From: Anaerocolumna chitinilytica | GTDB lineage: Bacteria; Bacillota; Clostridia; Lachnospirales; Lachnospiraceae | NCBI RefSeq assembly: GCF_014218355.1 | Contig: NZ_AP023368.1 | Span: 3,352,001-3,416,000, forward strand | Length of the DNA: 64,000 nucleotides | Reading direction: 5' to 3' | Part shown: one piece after another, positions 8,685 through 17,670 of the stretch | Position numbering within the stretch: the first letter of the stretch is position 1 | Layout of the letters: every line of letters starts with the position of its first letter | Translations under genes and position numbers: made by a program | The notes under the pieces: generated by a model | What the model saw: only the letters and a program-made list of their open reading frames with translations | The model's database searches: none | What the model was told of the DNA's origin: nothing

Positions 8685-10910
8685 TTACTGTATATGAAAA
8701 TTAACCTTCAAATTAATCGTTATATTCTCCAGGAACTTCTCCGGATCATCTTTGTATTCCAGCCATAAACTTTTGTTTCGGTATCCGGTCATTCGGTAAA
8801 GATTCAAATAGTCCAACTTTTCGTTTATACAGATTGCCGTTATTGTCTTTTGTATATTTTTCTTGACGTAGTCATTGCATTCCTCTTCAATTTTTTTAAT
8901 ATCTTCGTTTCTAGCCTCATCTTCCTTTTTGGCAAGCCCTTTCTGTATTGAGGCGTTCCCTTCAATAATCATATTAAGATATGGCTTCCCGTCTGCATTA
9001 CGAAATTCCATTGTTCTTGTGATTCGGTTAATCTTTAATACGTACTTGGGAAGTTCATCTTCATTTGTTTCCGGAAGATAAAGAATCTTATTCTTTCCGA
9101 AACCGGAAGCAAAATAGATAAAATCACTCTCCTTCTCCGTGGCATGCAGCTGCACTGTTCCTGCGGAGTAAATACCAATGCCTGAGACTCTCATTTTCGT
9201 CTCTTCGGCACGCAGCATTGGAATGACAATATTCATATTTCCTTCGTTTCTGGCAAGGATCAGGTCCCCGGCATCAATTTCTTTAATACCGTTATTTTTT
9301 AGATTGATACGGCTTAACTGGGCCAGAAAATCCCCGATACCCCCTTCAATATTGCTGTTCAGGTCCATTATTTCCTTGGCTGTATTTTCCGCCAGGAATA
9401 TCGGAGTGTTTCTTCCAAATTCATACTTATTTTCCACATAAGTTAGGAAGGCATCCATTTTCTCTTTATCTTTTGCAATTCCGTTCCCCAGTATGACGGC
9501 TTTTAGCTGGCTGAAATCAAGTCTCTTATTATTCTCAAGTCCATAATCTTGTTCAATTTCCGTGAAATCCTTATCCGAAAAAGACAGTTTTAATTTCTTT
9601 GGGTCTTCCGCTCCTTGTTCTGTCAGAGCCTGGAGGTCAGGCAGGATATAATAAACCTTGATCATGTCTTTCCCCTCCGTATCAATCCCCACAGCCTGAA
9701 TAAAATTCTTGTCTTCTATCTCTGTCATATCACTACAGCCGGTTAAGGTGAATGCACCCGCCGTTATTACAATGGCAAACATGGTATTGATAATTGCCTT
9801 TTTATTTATAAATTTCTTAAGTTTACCGGTGCAAGCCACCAGGAATGGAAGAATCAGTGACTGGGGCATTCCGATATACATCATATATTTTTTGAAAAAA
9901 TAATAAAACTGCTCCGTATCAATGGGTATTACCGCCACTCCAAAAGCAAGCAAAATAAAGGGTACCAGCAGATAATTCCTGCTTGATAATTTTAATACAT
10001 GTCCCGAAATATACGTCAGGTAATAGAACAAGGCAGCAGTTAAGGTAAAAATACTTAGCAGCCATATGGATAGGATAAAGGCATCCTGCCTCTGTACAAT
10101 CCCTCCCGGAATCTTTACCATCTGGAAGATATTTATGGCAGACCACAGCTTGTCTGCGGTTTCTTTTCTGCCTAACAGCCCCATTGTAACAATATACATT
10201 AGGATATCCAGGATTCCAGTTATGATAATTGCTCTGGCTGCATAGTTATATAAACGCTTTCCTTTACTCAGATCAGATTTCCGGTAATGAATCATTGGTG
10301 CTGCAAAAATCATCATTTCCAGGGCACTAAAGGTCAGTAGGACCAGATAACTGCCTGTTCCGATATCTTTTAGATTCTCTGTAAACAAAGGAGTTATATT
10401 CCCAGGGTCCACCTTACGTATACCAAGAAAGAGAAACAGGATAATTGGTATAATCACAAGAAAATAGATGATTTCCGTTATCCTTGCTCTAACCTCCATT
10501 CCCTTGGAAGCAGAATAAGCCGAAACTACCAGAAGGAACAGTATGATTATCCGGTTATCCGTATCCGCAAGTAAGGTCTGATTAATGACCTGTCCAAATA
10601 ATTTAGCGGAAAATACGAGACAGAAAAAAAGCTTTATGATATAGGGTATCGCTACAAAAAAAGTTACGAATCTTCCAAAAGTATCATCACAAAAGTTTAA
10701 ATATCTTCCGCCTGTCTGTTTGCATAAAGATAGTATCAAATATCCGTAGATAAAAGCATACAATGTTCCCAAACAGATGGCAAGCAAGCCGTCCCTTCCG
10801 GATGAGGCAGCTGCAATATTCGGAATGATTAAGCCCGAAATACTAAAAAGGTCGAACACCAAAAGCCTGGAAAATTGTCTTAAGGATATTCTGTCATTAT
10901 CTGAAAACAT
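8685..10910 (-). CDS. Fused GerB permease-GerC lipoprotein spore germination protein
   Basis: 741 residues. Residues 1-365 form a GerAB-type multi-helix permease (amino acid/polyamine/organocation family) starting ISLRQFSRLLVFDLFSISGL. A lysine-rich link (363-371) leads to a hydrophobic segment and lipobox LTGC with Cys392. The rest (393-741) is a Ger(x)C-type lipoprotein domain (KNFIQAVGID, FGRNTPIFLA). These subunits are normally separate proteins in the spore inner membrane that sense germinants with GerA. The gene starts at an ATGA overlap with gerA, so they are translationally coupled. SigG control is expected from the family but not proven. Confidence 0.9.
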   Translation of the reverse strand: MFSDNDRISLRQFSRLLVFDLFSISGLIIPNIAAASSGRDGLLAICLGTLYAFIYGYLILSLCKQTGGRYLNFCDDTFGRFVTFFVAIPYIIKLFFCLVFSAKLFGQVINQTLLADTDNRIIILFLLVVSAYSASKGMEVRARITEIIYFLVIIPIILFLFLGIRKVDPGNITPLFTENLKDIGTGSYLVLLTFSALEMMIFAAPMIHYRKSDLSKGKRLYNYAARAIIITGILDILMYIVTMGLLGRKETADKLWSAINIFQMVKIPGGIVQRQDAFILSIWLLSIFTLTAALFYYLTYISGHVLKLSSRNYLLVPFILLAFGVAVIPIDTEQFYYFFKKYMMYIGMPQSLILPFLVACTGKLKKFINKKAIINTMFAIVITAGAFTLTGCSDMTEIEDKNFIQAVGIDTEGKDMIKVYYILPDLQALTEQGAEDPKKLKLSFSDKDFTEIEQDYGLENNKRLDFSQLKAVILGNGIAKDKEKMDAFLTYVENKYEFGRNTPIFLAENTAKEIMDLNSNIEGGIGDFLAQLSRINLKNNGIKEIDAGDLILARNEGNMNIVIPMLRAEETKMRVSGIGIYSAGTVQLHATEKESDFIYFASGFGKNKILYLPETNEDELPKYVLKINRITRTMEFRNADGKPYLNMIIEGNASIQKGLAKKEDEARNEDIKKIEEECNDYVKKNIQKTITAICINEKLDYLNLYRMTGYRNKSLWLEYKDDPEKFLENITINLKVNFHIQ

Positions 10911-12463
10911 TATGATTCTTCTCCCTTCTCATCTTCATCTGATGATTCTCCTTCTTTCTTTACCAGCTTGGTTCTTTCATCCTTTTCAGAATATAAAGGT
11001 CTTCTTCTGAGTTTCCTGAAAGGAAAACGTACTAATCCATCCTTTGTGTCCGTACCGTGATTAATACCTGAAGCAGCAAAAGGAACCATATAAGGCATTC
11101 CAAAACTTTTCAGACCGCCAAGGTGTATCAGCATACATGTTATTCCAATAATAAACCCGAACAATCCAAGAAAAGCAGATAAGGCCAATATGAAATAACG
11201 AATGATACGAAAAGCAGATGCAAAAGGTTCATTCGGCACCGTAAAAGCTGAAATAGCTGTCAATGCAATCACAATTACTACTATAGGACTTACGATATTG
11301 GCGGTCACTGCAGCTTGTCCAATAATAAGTCCTCCTACAACACCCAAGGTTCCGCCCATAGGTCCCGGCATTCGGACTCCCGCTTCCAATAACATCTGAA
11401 AACTGATTTCCATGATAATCACTTCAACTAGTACCGAGAAGGGCACTCCTCCTCTTGCCGCTGAAAAGGAAAGTGCCATAGCCGGTGATAGAAGTTCCGA
11501 ATTAAAATTCAATACCGCCACGTAAAGCCCGGGTAGTGCTATGGTAATAAATGCAGCTACATAACGCAAAAGTCGAAGAAATGTGGCTACTTCCCACCTG
11601 GTATAGGCATCATCGGATGCCTGGAAAAAGGAATTTAGTGTGGTAGGAAGTATAGTCGCAACAGGAGAGTTATCTACCAGAACCACAACTCTTCCATCCA
11701 ATAAGGCTGCAGCTGCCTTGTCCGGCCTTTCTGTCGATTGAAATTCCGGAAAAGGCGAATAGGTGTTGCGTTCCGTAAGCTGTTCTAACATACCGCTGTC
11801 TAATATGCCATCTATCTCATATTCACTTAATCGCCGTTCAATCTCAGCAACCACTTCCGGTTTTGCTACCCCATCCAGATAGCAGACAGCCACATCCGTA
11901 AGTGTTCTGGTTCCGATTTTGTATTGTTTCATCTTTAAATTTGTATCTTTGATTCTTCTTCTTAGAAGTACTCTGTTTATAAAGAATGCTTCACTGAAGC
12001 TTTCCTTGGAGCCTCTTACAGTAACCTCATTTTCGCTGGTAGGAACTCCTCTGTTAGGCGCTTTTCGCATAGAAACTCTAAGGGCCTTATCATAACCGTT
12101 GACTAGAATAACCGTATCCCCGGAGAGGATCTGGCCTACAAGTTCTGAAATAGTGGTAACCTCTACTAAGTCCACTGTCTGAATCCCTTGATTTTTAATA
12201 TAGTCAAATTGTTCAGTTACCGGCATGTCCTTTAAATCCCGGAACAATTGCAGCAGAGTATTCATTTCCAGCAGCTCTTTGTCAATCATGTTATCAATAT
12301 ATATAATGAAAATATCAACCTGATTGATTCCGCCTACACTAAACTTCCGTTTTACTACGTCCGCACAATTTTCAAACAACGCGGAGAGGGTATCGATATT
12401 TTCATCCAGATTTTTTGAAAAAAGTGCTGTTATATGGTTTTTATCATCATGTAAAAGAGTCAT
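10910..12463 (-). CDS. GerA-family spore germination receptor subunit
   Basis: 517 residues. The N-terminal cytoplasmic domain (about 1-290) contains GDTVILVNGYDKAL, RGSKESFSEAF and EIERRLSEYEIDGILDSGM, typical of GerAA. About five membrane helices follow, with the family sequence TWxxATFLRLLRYV-like region and GGTLGVVGGLIIGQAAV. The C-terminal tail is acidic and charged. AGGAGG lies before the ATG. With the fused GerB-GerC protein it would form a complete germinant receptor in the spore inner membrane. The ligand is not predictable. Confidence 0.95.
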   Translation of the reverse strand: MTLLHDDKNHITALFSKNLDENIDTLSALFENCADVVKRKFSVGGINQVDIFIIYIDNMIDKELLEMNTLLQLFRDLKDMPVTEQFDYIKNQGIQTVDLVEVTTISELVGQILSGDTVILVNGYDKALRVSMRKAPNRGVPTSENEVTVRGSKESFSEAFFINRVLLRRRIKDTNLKMKQYKIGTRTLTDVAVCYLDGVAKPEVVAEIERRLSEYEIDGILDSGMLEQLTERNTYSPFPEFQSTERPDKAAAALLDGRVVVLVDNSPVATILPTTLNSFFQASDDAYTRWEVATFLRLLRYVAAFITIALPGLYVAVLNFNSELLSPAMALSFSAARGGVPFSVLVEVIIMEISFQMLLEAGVRMPGPMGGTLGVVGGLIIGQAAVTANIVSPIVVIVIALTAISAFTVPNEPFASAFRIIRYFILALSAFLGLFGFIIGITCMLIHLGGLKSFGMPYMVPFAASGINHGTDTKDGLVRFPFRKLRRRPLYSEKDERTKLVKKEGESSDEDEKGEES

Positions 12464-12502
12464 AGAATCCTCCTAAAATCCATTGATTTTCATATATCTG
12501 GT

Positions 12503-12531
12503 ATTATATCCAAAGAAACTTAGCTTTACTC
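12503..12531 (-). promoter_or_regulatory. Possible ger operon promoter
   Basis: The minus strand has ATATAATA with TATAAT at 12503-12508, about 40 bp before the gerA start. The weak upstream TGAGTA could fit a SigG-type -35. Sigma factor assignment is uncertain. Confidence 0.35.
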
Positions 12532-12601
12532 ATATCTACCAGAAAGAAATAATAGGCTAGAAAATCAGTCAGGTATAGAGTTTTTAACAATAAATCAAAA
12601 A

Positions 12602-12640
12602 AGAGAAACGGCAATAGTTTCATACCATTGCCGTTTCTCT
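12602..12640 (-). terminator. Strong terminator of the scpAB operon (bidirectional)
   Basis: A perfect 14-bp stem, AGAGAAACGGCAAT (12602-12615) with its complement (12627-12640), has T-runs on both strands. It separates scpB from the ger operon. Confidence 0.9.
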
Positions 12641-12683
12641 CATTTTTTACTGTTTCCCTTTATGCAATTAATAAAATCAATTT

Positions 12684-13253
12684 TTAGATATCCAACCTAA
12701 GCTGTACCTCTTCTTCAGCTTCTAATTTAAAATCTTCCACCTTATCTGAGGTTATGATAGGCAAGTCCTCCAAGGAATGAATTCCGAAGCTTCGAAGGAA
12801 TTCCTCCGTCGTTCCAAATAATATTGGTCTTCCGGGGGCATCCATTCTTCCCACCTCACCAACCAAATTATACTCAATCAATTTGTTGACAGCATGATCT
12901 GACTTCACCCCACGTATTGCCTCAATTTCTATTCTGGTAATCGGCTGTTTATAAGCAATAATGGACAATGTCTCTAAAAGTACATCCGTAAGGATATGTT
13001 TTTTGGGTATATGTGTAATTTTAATGAGAGATTCGTACAGTTCAGTCTTCGTACACATCTGATAAGAGTCTTCTAATTCAATAATACGAACTCCTCTTTC
13101 TTCCTTGTCATAATCATCCATCATGGAATGTAATATTCTCTTTACGGTGTCCTTATCATGTCCCAATGCAGCTGAAAGCCTTTCCAGTTCCACCGCTTCT
13201 CCCATAGTAAAAAGAATTGCTTCTATTGCTGCTTTAATCTGATTTATTTCCAT
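12684..13253 (-). CDS. scpB: Segregation and condensation protein B
   Basis: 189 residues from the ATG at 13253; a TTG four codons upstream is also possible, and the AGAAAGG site fits neither spacing well. The two winged-helix domains include IKAAIEAILFTMGEAVE, LLETLSIIAYKQPITRIEIEAIRGV and GRMDAPGRPILFGTTEEFL, diagnostic of ScpB. ScpB dimers join ScpA and SMC in the bacterial condensin that compacts and segregates the chromosome. It lies 98 bp downstream of scpA. Confidence 0.95.
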   Translation of the reverse strand: MEINQIKAAIEAILFTMGEAVELERLSAALGHDKDTVKRILHSMMDDYDKEERGVRIIELEDSYQMCTKTELYESLIKITHIPKKHILTDVLLETLSIIAYKQPITRIEIEAIRGVKSDHAVNKLIEYNLVGEVGRMDAPGRPILFGTTEEFLRSFGIHSLEDLPIITSDKVEDFKLEAEEEVQLRLDI

Positions 13254-13351
13254 ATAAATGATCAAACCCTTTCTGCATTAGTGTAAGCTTTTTCATACTT
13301 CACCAAAACCAACATACTTCCCATACGTTTGTAATTAATCTCTTTTCCTAT

Positions 13352-14110
13352 TTATGATAAAACTACTAAATCATTGTATGTAATCATAATGTCATCAAAC
13401 AGGTTGTCCTGTTTTATCACAATCTCCCCGGTCTTCATAAGTTCCAGAATAGCTAGGAAAGTAACAATAATCTCTGTTTTATTGCGCTGACCCAATAATA
13501 GCTGATAGAAGGAGAAATTTTTATGAAGTTTTCCGTATTTCGATACTTCTTCCATCTTATCTGATAGATTTCCTTCTTCTTTCTCGATTTTACCGAATTT
13601 GCTTCGAATAGGGTCAATCTTTTCTACCTGCCTCTTCATTACAGTTTCAAATATACGATGAAGCTTAGCAAGGGTTAAATCCGAGAGGAGGGTACTTACA
13701 TCGACCTTTTCTTCATAATCTTTAATTTCATCCGGAATGCTTGGATTCTTAAAGAAAGTTCTTCCGGCATCCAATTCTTTATCCTTAAGTTCCAGGGATA
13801 TGTATTTAAACATCTTATATTCCAATAATCTCTCAACCAGTTCCTGTCTGGGATCCTCTTCGACTACATCACGTTTTTCATCCTTTGGCAGCAGCATTTT
13901 GGATTTTATATTAAGGAGTGTGGCTGCCATAACAAGGAATTCACTCATGATATTTAAGTCTTTTGTCTCCATGTGATTTACATAGTCCATATACTGCTCT
14001 GTTATCAAAACAATAGGAATATCATGTATATTTACTTTATTCTTATCTATAAGATGTAACAGCAAGTCCAGAGGTCCTTCGAACACCTCCAGTTTAAATG
14101 AAATATCCAT
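13352..14110 (-). CDS. scpA: Segregation and condensation protein A
   Basis: 252 residues. The N-terminus FKLEVFEGPLDLLLHLIDKNKVNIHDIPI is the SMC-binding part of the kleisin ScpA (the quoted run begins at residue 5). The C-terminal winged helix (VTFLAILELMKTGEI) binds SMC's head. It has a GGAGG ribosome site. It bridges the SMC heads with ScpB in the condensin complex. The upstream neighbour is a site-2-protease-like membrane protein, a common Clostridia arrangement. Confidence 0.95.
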   Translation of the reverse strand: MDISFKLEVFEGPLDLLLHLIDKNKVNIHDIPIVLITEQYMDYVNHMETKDLNIMSEFLVMAATLLNIKSKMLLPKDEKRDVVEEDPRQELVERLLEYKMFKYISLELKDKELDAGRTFFKNPSIPDEIKDYEEKVDVSTLLSDLTLAKLHRIFETVMKRQVEKIDPIRSKFGKIEKEEGNLSDKMEEVSKYGKLHKNFSFYQLLLGQRNKTEIIVTFLAILELMKTGEIVIKQDNLFDDIMITYNDLVVLS

Positions 14111-14232
14111 TCTATAACCTCCAACTGGTTGTAAACACGTACTTAAACGTTAATTATGTGTCTTAATAAGCCCTACCATATAATTTCTTAACAGCTCGAA
14201 AATCCACATAGATGCTATAACAATCATGTAAG

Positions 14233-14841
14233 TCAGCCTTTAATCAAAAAGGTCAGTACATAAGAAGATATATATGTTAGCAGCTGAAAGATTACTGCAA
14301 AAATCAAAAGAATTTTAATCAGATAATCATTTTTTATGATTGAAAAATATCTGGAAGGAGACTTGGCTGCAATACATAAACCCATATCAAAGGTTGAAAC
14401 GGGAAAGAAATTAACCAGCAGCATACTTAAACTGATAAGTGCCGTATTCATCATAAAAAATTGAGTAAATAACCGTAATATACTATCATTCGGATTAACC
14501 TTAAGAGGTGTGGAAAAACTATGCTGCAGTTTTATGGTTACAACACTGATTATAAAGATTAGCAGTAAGCTTGTAAAACCGCAGATTCCCAGCAATAAAT
14601 TGCTTCTTCTGTTCTTTAAACGGTACATATAGGGTTTTGAAAAACCTGCCTGATTTGTTGCACAGAATAGAATTCCGATAGGATCAATATATTGATGCAG
14701 TTTATAGATATTATTTTTCTTTTTTGCATCCTGATTCTTATTTAATTTGTTATATAAGAAAGCTTTCGGAAATTCATGGAGTATCATTACAATACAACCT
14801 GCCAGGAAGGAAGTTATAAGTCTTATTAATTCTATTCTCAT
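14233..14841 (-). CDS. Site-2-protease-like membrane protein with degenerate active site
   Basis: 202 residues from the ATG at 14841 (GGGAGG upstream). Four or five membrane segments. The layout follows the M50 site-2 protease family usually encoded beside scpA: an HExxH site in helix 1, then YIDPIG, then a second motif NxxPxxxxDxG. Here the first motif is HEFPK (residues 22-26), so the second zinc histidine is replaced by lysine, while YIDPIG (51-56) and NFFPVSTFDMG (144-154) are kept. It is therefore probably not an active zinc protease. This family assignment rests on motif order and context. Confidence 0.65.
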   Translation of the reverse strand: MRIELIRLITSFLAGCIVMILHEFPKAFLYNKLNKNQDAKKKNNIYKLHQYIDPIGILFCATNQAGFSKPYMYRLKNRRSNLLLGICGFTSLLLIFIISVVTIKLQHSFSTPLKVNPNDSILRLFTQFFMMNTALISLSMLLVNFFPVSTFDMGLCIAAKSPSRYFSIIKNDYLIKILLIFAVIFQLLTYISSYVLTFLIKG

Positions 14842-14919
14842 AGATATTTTTATACCTCCCAAGTGTCTTATACAAAATAAATCATACGTAACTTTTAATA
14901 CAATCTGTAAGTATTTTGC

Positions 14920-15777
14920 TTATTTTCTCTTTATCACTACAGTCATTAATTCCGGGCGGTTTCCTATTCGGAATTTCAGGGTGTGAAGTCCCAGTCCTCT
15001 TGATATTAACATAGTGCTTCCTTTTTCAGAGAAACGCCCTGCATCATATTTTGGAAAGAAACGATACTGAGGAGACAGCATACCTCCCAGAAAGGGAATT
15101 CGAATAATTCCTCCATGAACATGTCCCGCTAAAATAAGGTCAGCGCCATATGCCACATAATTCTCAAAGTACGCAGGGTTATGAGCAATTAATATATTAT
15201 AACACTCAGATTCACACTTTCCTACGAGATTCTCAATATAATCCCCGGGCATCTTTGGTATCCTGGATTTACCATAATAAGGTTTCTCAATGGACAAGCC
15301 GGTTATCTTAAGTGTACTTTTCTTTCGTTTTAGTGTAATGCTTTCATTATCCAGAAGAACGATTCCATCCTTTGTAAGCTTGTCAGCATAGTTTTTAAAA
15401 AGAGCTGCATATTCTTCCCTTTCACAGGCTAAACTCTGTTCATGATTACCCATTCCATAATAAATGGGATATTTCCTGGACAATACTTTTAACAGCCGAT
15501 AAGCGGTTTCATATTTCTTTGGTGCTTTTCTTACCAGCATATCCCCCGCTATTAATACAATATCCGGTTTAATGGAATCTATCTGCTTTATTAATACTTC
15601 ATTCTCTTTTCCGTAACTGTAATTATGAAGATCCGCTAAAACAACCATAGTCAAACCGTCAAAGGCTTCACCCAACCTGTCTGATTCCACTGTTATCCTT
15701 GTGATTTGCGGTTTTAGGTTTCTTATATACTCTATGAGAAGAAGGAGTAAAAGAAGTGCTCCTATTATTTTTATCAT
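14920..15777 (-). CDS. Membrane-anchored calcineurin-like metallophosphoesterase (YkuE-like)
   Basis: 285 residues with one N-terminal membrane helix and an outward or cytosolic phosphoesterase domain. The dimetal motifs are all present: ADLHN, AGDM, GNHEQ, the IAHNP histidine and GHVHGG. Family members hydrolyse phosphoesters, in some cases on undecaprenyl or lipid A-type lipids (YkuE is a lipid-associated phosphodiesterase). An AGAAAGG ribosome site precedes the ATG. The natural substrate here is unknown. Confidence 0.88.
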   Translation of the reverse strand: MIKIIGALLLLLLLIEYIRNLKPQITRITVESDRLGEAFDGLTMVVLADLHNYSYGKENEVLIKQIDSIKPDIVLIAGDMLVRKAPKKYETAYRLLKVLSRKYPIYYGMGNHEQSLACEREEYAALFKNYADKLTKDGIVLLDNESITLKRKKSTLKITGLSIEKPYYGKSRIPKMPGDYIENLVGKCESECYNILIAHNPAYFENYVAYGADLILAGHVHGGIIRIPFLGGMLSPQYRFFPKYDAGRFSEKGSTMLISRGLGLHTLKFRIGNRPELMTVVIKRK

Positions 15778-15837
15778 TCATAATCCTTTCTAATGATATA
15801 CTTATATTCAGTCCTTTAATTATCTTCTGATTCCCAT

Positions 15838-15900
15838 AAAAAGGATAGACCGCCAAAAAGCCTGTTATCAATTATAACACAGACTTTCTCTGCGGTCTAT
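15838..15900 (-). terminator. Terminator downstream of dacA
   Basis: ATAGACCGC (15845-15853) pairs with GCGGTCTAT (15892-15900) around an inner TGTTAT/ATAACA hairpin. The minus strand continues CCTTTTTATGG. Confidence 0.75.
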
Positions 15901-15911
15901 AGTACCCTTTT

Positions 15912-17192
15912 TTAGAATTTGAATTTTTTAAGAGCCTGCTTGAAATAATCCATAAGTTTCGCTTTATTGACATTTTCAGCGGCAACAATATCAATTTTTC
16001 CTATGGTTTTACCACCAAGTTCATAAGTAATCTCGCCCACTTTATCATTTTCCTTTACCGGTGCGGTAACACTTTCCTCCAGTGTTATTTTTTTGGTAAT
16101 ATCAGCAGGGTTGGTTCCCTTTAGACAGAGGTAAGAAAACTTATCCCCTACTCGGTAATTCAGGGCATCTGCCACACCTTTTTTAACCGGTATAGGCGTT
16201 ATAGCAAGGTCTTTGTTATCATCCTGATAGATGCTGCAGTTGGCAAATCCGTAATCTAAAAGCTTAGCAGCTTCTCTGAATCGAACCTTCGTTTCCGGTG
16301 CCGCCAATACAACTGCTATCATATCCATACCATTTCGTTTGGCGGTAGCAGATAAACAGTATTTGGCAAGACTGGTGGATCCGGTTTTCAGTCCGGTAAT
16401 TCCATTATAACTTTTTATTAATTTATTTGTATTGGTCAGACCGAATTCACTTTGGCCTTTCTTGGTAGTATGTGTGATGTTTTCCATCCAAACAGTGGAA
16501 TAATCACTGATTTGAGGATATTTTGTAATCAATTCACGCGACATAAGAGCGATGTCATAGGCTGTAGTATAATGATTATCTACATCGAGTCCGCAGCAGT
16601 TTACAAAATGTGTATTGTTCATGCCCAGGCCCTTTGCTCTTTCATTCATCATATTTACAAAGGATTCTTCGGAACCGGCTATGTATTCGGCCATTGCAAC
16701 AGCAGCATCATTTGCACTGGCTATACTGATACACTTTATCATGGTATTTACATCCTGCGTTTCTCCCGGTTCCAAATATACCTGTGAGCCTCCCATAGAT
16801 GATGCATATTCGCTTACTGTAACCTGGTCTGTCAGTTTAATCTTCCCGCTTGCCAGTGCATCAAAAATTAATAAAAGTGTCATTATTTTTGTTATACTGG
16901 CAGGTTTTCTCTTCTCATCCTTGTTCTTTTCGTATATTACAGTACCTGTTGAACCTTCAATAAGTACTGCCGATTCAGATGTGATATCAACTGCAGCGCT
17001 ATCCTTTGCAGTGCTATCCTGCCCGGTTACTTCCGTGGCAGCTTCTTCCTGTCCTGTGCTGTCTTTTGCGGTAGTATCTGACTTACTGCTCTTCTCGGTA
17101 TCTGCCAGTGTCCTTACAGGCACATTATAGGAAAAGAGTAATGAAATACATAACACAAAGCACAGAATTCGAGCAAATTTCTTATACTTCAT
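15912..17192 (-). CDS. D-alanyl-D-alanine carboxypeptidase (DacA/DacF-type PBP)
   Basis: 426 residues from the ATG at 17192. An in-frame ATG four codons upstream forms part of the GGAGG ribosome site itself, so it was rejected. Signal peptide about 1-30, then a Thr/Asp/Ala-rich low-complexity spacer (31-70) and the S11 peptidase domain: SITK at 99-102, SAN at 159-161 and KTG at 269-271. A C-terminal beta domain (about 330-426) ends in an amphipathic helix that would hold it to the membrane. It trims the terminal D-Ala of peptidoglycan stem peptides. Confidence 0.95.
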   Translation of the reverse strand: MKYKKFARILCFVLCISLLFSYNVPVRTLADTEKSSKSDTTAKDSTGQEEAATEVTGQDSTAKDSAAVDITSESAVLIEGSTGTVIYEKNKDEKRKPASITKIMTLLLIFDALASGKIKLTDQVTVSEYASSMGGSQVYLEPGETQDVNTMIKCISIASANDAAVAMAEYIAGSEESFVNMMNERAKGLGMNNTHFVNCCGLDVDNHYTTAYDIALMSRELITKYPQISDYSTVWMENITHTTKKGQSEFGLTNTNKLIKSYNGITGLKTGSTSLAKYCLSATAKRNGMDMIAVVLAAPETKVRFREAAKLLDYGFANCSIYQDDNKDLAITPIPVKKGVADALNYRVGDKFSYLCLKGTNPADITKKITLEESVTAPVKENDKVGEITYELGGKTIGKIDIVAAENVNKAKLMDYFKQALKKFKF

Positions 17193-17268
17193 ACTAACCT
17201 CCATACTGTATTAATGCTGCAAATTTGACCGCCATGCTGTTCTCACCCCGCAAAGTGTCTGCGTTAAA

Positions 17269-17560
17269 GATTTCGCAGGCGTACAGTTTGCCTTGTAATC
17301 TCCAACACGCCGCTAGTTTGCGCCGAGGATTTCGCAGGCGTACAGTTTGCCTTGTAATCTCCAACACGCCGCTAGTTTGCGCCGAGGATTTCGCAAGCAT
17401 ACGGTTGCCTTGTAATCTCCAACACGCCGCTAGTTTGCGCCGAGGATTTCGCAGGCATACGGTTGCCTTGTAATCTCCAACACGCCGCTAGTTTGCGCCG
17501 AGGATTTCGCAGGCATACGGTTGCCTTGTAATCTCCAACACGCCGCTAGTTTGCGCCGAG
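17269..17560. repeat. Five-copy 58/59-bp tandem repeat array
   Basis: Units start at GATTTCGCAGGC-type boundaries 17269, 17328, 17387, 17445 and 17503, giving lengths 59, 59, 58, 58 and 58, with a sixth partial unit at 17561. The units are nearly identical: two carry GGCGTACAGTTTGCC and the others GGCATACGGTTGCC. One 58-bp unit has 32 G or C, well above the surrounding AT-rich DNA. The lengths are not multiples of three, so it is not a protein repeat. The array lies between the ABC permease stop and the dacA start (gap 17193-17670) and has no other gene. Confidence 0.95.
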
Positions 17561-17604
17561 GATTTCGCAGGCGCAAACTTGCGTAGGAAAATTTATTTTC
17601 CTAC
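17549..17604. repeat. Two perfect hairpins closing the repeat array
   Basis: GTTTGCGCC (17549-17557) pairs with GGCGCAAAC (17570-17578), and immediately after it GTAGGAAAAT (17583-17592) pairs with ATTTTCCTAC (17595-17604). Neither has a strong T-run; they could help end transcription of the ABC operon. Confidence 0.6.
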
Positions 17605-17670
17605 TATGCACCACCCAGTCCATATCTATTAATATATAATTAGTACGAAGTATAAGATTTTAGACCAACT

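Noticed and set aside
17194-17473. Small open frames in both directions across the repeat array
   Set aside because: They arise from the repeats, have no ribosome sites, and the unit length is not a multiple of three.
17269-17560. Possible CRISPR array
   Set aside because: The whole 58/59-bp unit repeats; there are no unique spacers and no cas genes.
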